DNA of 6,527 bases from Deltaproteobacteria bacterium (lineage in GTDB: Bacteria > Desulfobacterota > Desulfobacteria > Desulfobacterales > JAFDDL01), in assembly GCA_019310865.1 (NCBI GenBank), contig JAFDDL010000210.1, positions 1 through 6,527 on the forward strand. The letters run 5' to 3'. The position numbers were made by a program, and so were the translations under genes. The notes below the pieces were generated by a model that saw only the letters and a list, made by a program, of their open reading frames with translations, had not been told where the DNA came from and ran no database searches. Numbering within the stretch: position 1 is the stretch's first letter; each line of letters begins with the position of its first letter. This document shows, piece by piece, positions 6,371 to 6,527 of this stretch.

Positions 6371-6527
6371 CCAATAGGCCTTACTCAGAAGGGATTGGCA
6401 AGTGCCATCAATGTACCTTACCAAAGAGTAAATGAGATAATAAACGGTAAAAGAGGCATAACGCCCAGCACCGCTTTGAGATTGTCGAAATTTTTCAGGG
6501 TCTCGGCTGATTTCTGGATGAATATTC
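6371..6527 (+). pseudogene. HigA-like addiction-module antitoxin, lacking its 5' end (3' partial at window edge)
   Basis: In the third frame, from about 6371 to the window end, the sequence reads PIGLTQKGLASAINVPYQRV, NEIINGKRGITPSTALRLSK and FFRVSADFWMNI. This is a near-textbook HigA antitoxin (HTH of the XRE type: LGLTQxxLAxAIGVPxxRxNEIxxGKRGITPxTALRL, then FFxxSxxFWxNLQ). The family's usual start, HPGEILxEEFLxP, is missing. Reading upstream in frame gives no ATG before the TAA at 6296-6298, and only TTG 6338 (no ribosome site) could serve. It is therefore most likely a 5'-truncated remnant joined to the XRE fragment near 6361-6370. A functional protein from a non-standard start cannot be excluded because the 3' end is out of view. 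No HigB toxin matching it is seen upstream. Confidence 0.75.

Overview
The window looks like a piece of a Gram-negative, anaerobe-type chromosome, most plausibly a deltaproteobacterium (Desulfobacterota). The reasons are the 4Fe-4S protein tail, a soluble multi-PAS histidine kinase with a cysteine-rich sensor domain, an NtrC-type sigma-54 activator, and mid-range GC that falls toward the right end. The taxonomic call is inference; there is no rRNA or marker gene to fix it.

Layout, left to right. (1) 2-370 (+) is the C-terminal end of a 4Fe-4S protein of the NapH-like polyferredoxin type, cut by the window edge. (2) 371-532 has no intact gene, but its minus strand encodes the last ~27 residues of a thiolase (about 375-455), a stranded remnant. 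(3) 533-561 is a near-consensus sigma-70 promoter. It drives a two-gene operon of a cytoplasmic three-PAS histidine kinase (618-2480) and its NtrC-family response regulator (2483-3811), 2 nt apart. The promoter position shows that the kinase starts at ATG 618 rather than at the in-frame TTG 552. (4) 3812-4155 is a gene-poor spacer holding an imperfect direct repeat. (5) 4156-4217 is a compact control region built from four CTTGA/TCAAG half-sites, including an 18-bp perfect palindrome, just ahead of a two-gene operon. (6) 4235-5326 and 5323-6189 overlap by ATGA. They encode a winged-helix protein of the AbiEi-like antitoxin type, with an N-terminal domain resembling a PD-(D/E)XK nuclease fold, and a 288-aa AbiEii-like nucleotidyltransferase. 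Together they look like a type IV toxin-antitoxin / abortive-infection module. (7) 6231-6527 is a graveyard of three other toxin-antitoxin fragments in three reading frames: a RelE/Gp49-like toxin tail, an XRE antitoxin helix-turn-helix, and a HigA-like antitoxin that runs off the window.

The left half is ordinary sensory and regulatory chromosome. The right half (from about 3812) is accessory DNA: an apparently intact AbiE-type module next to decayed type II modules, as expected at a site that repeatedly gains and loses defence or addiction genes. The most interesting part is the 4156-6189 module with its palindromic operator and nuclease-like antitoxin domain.
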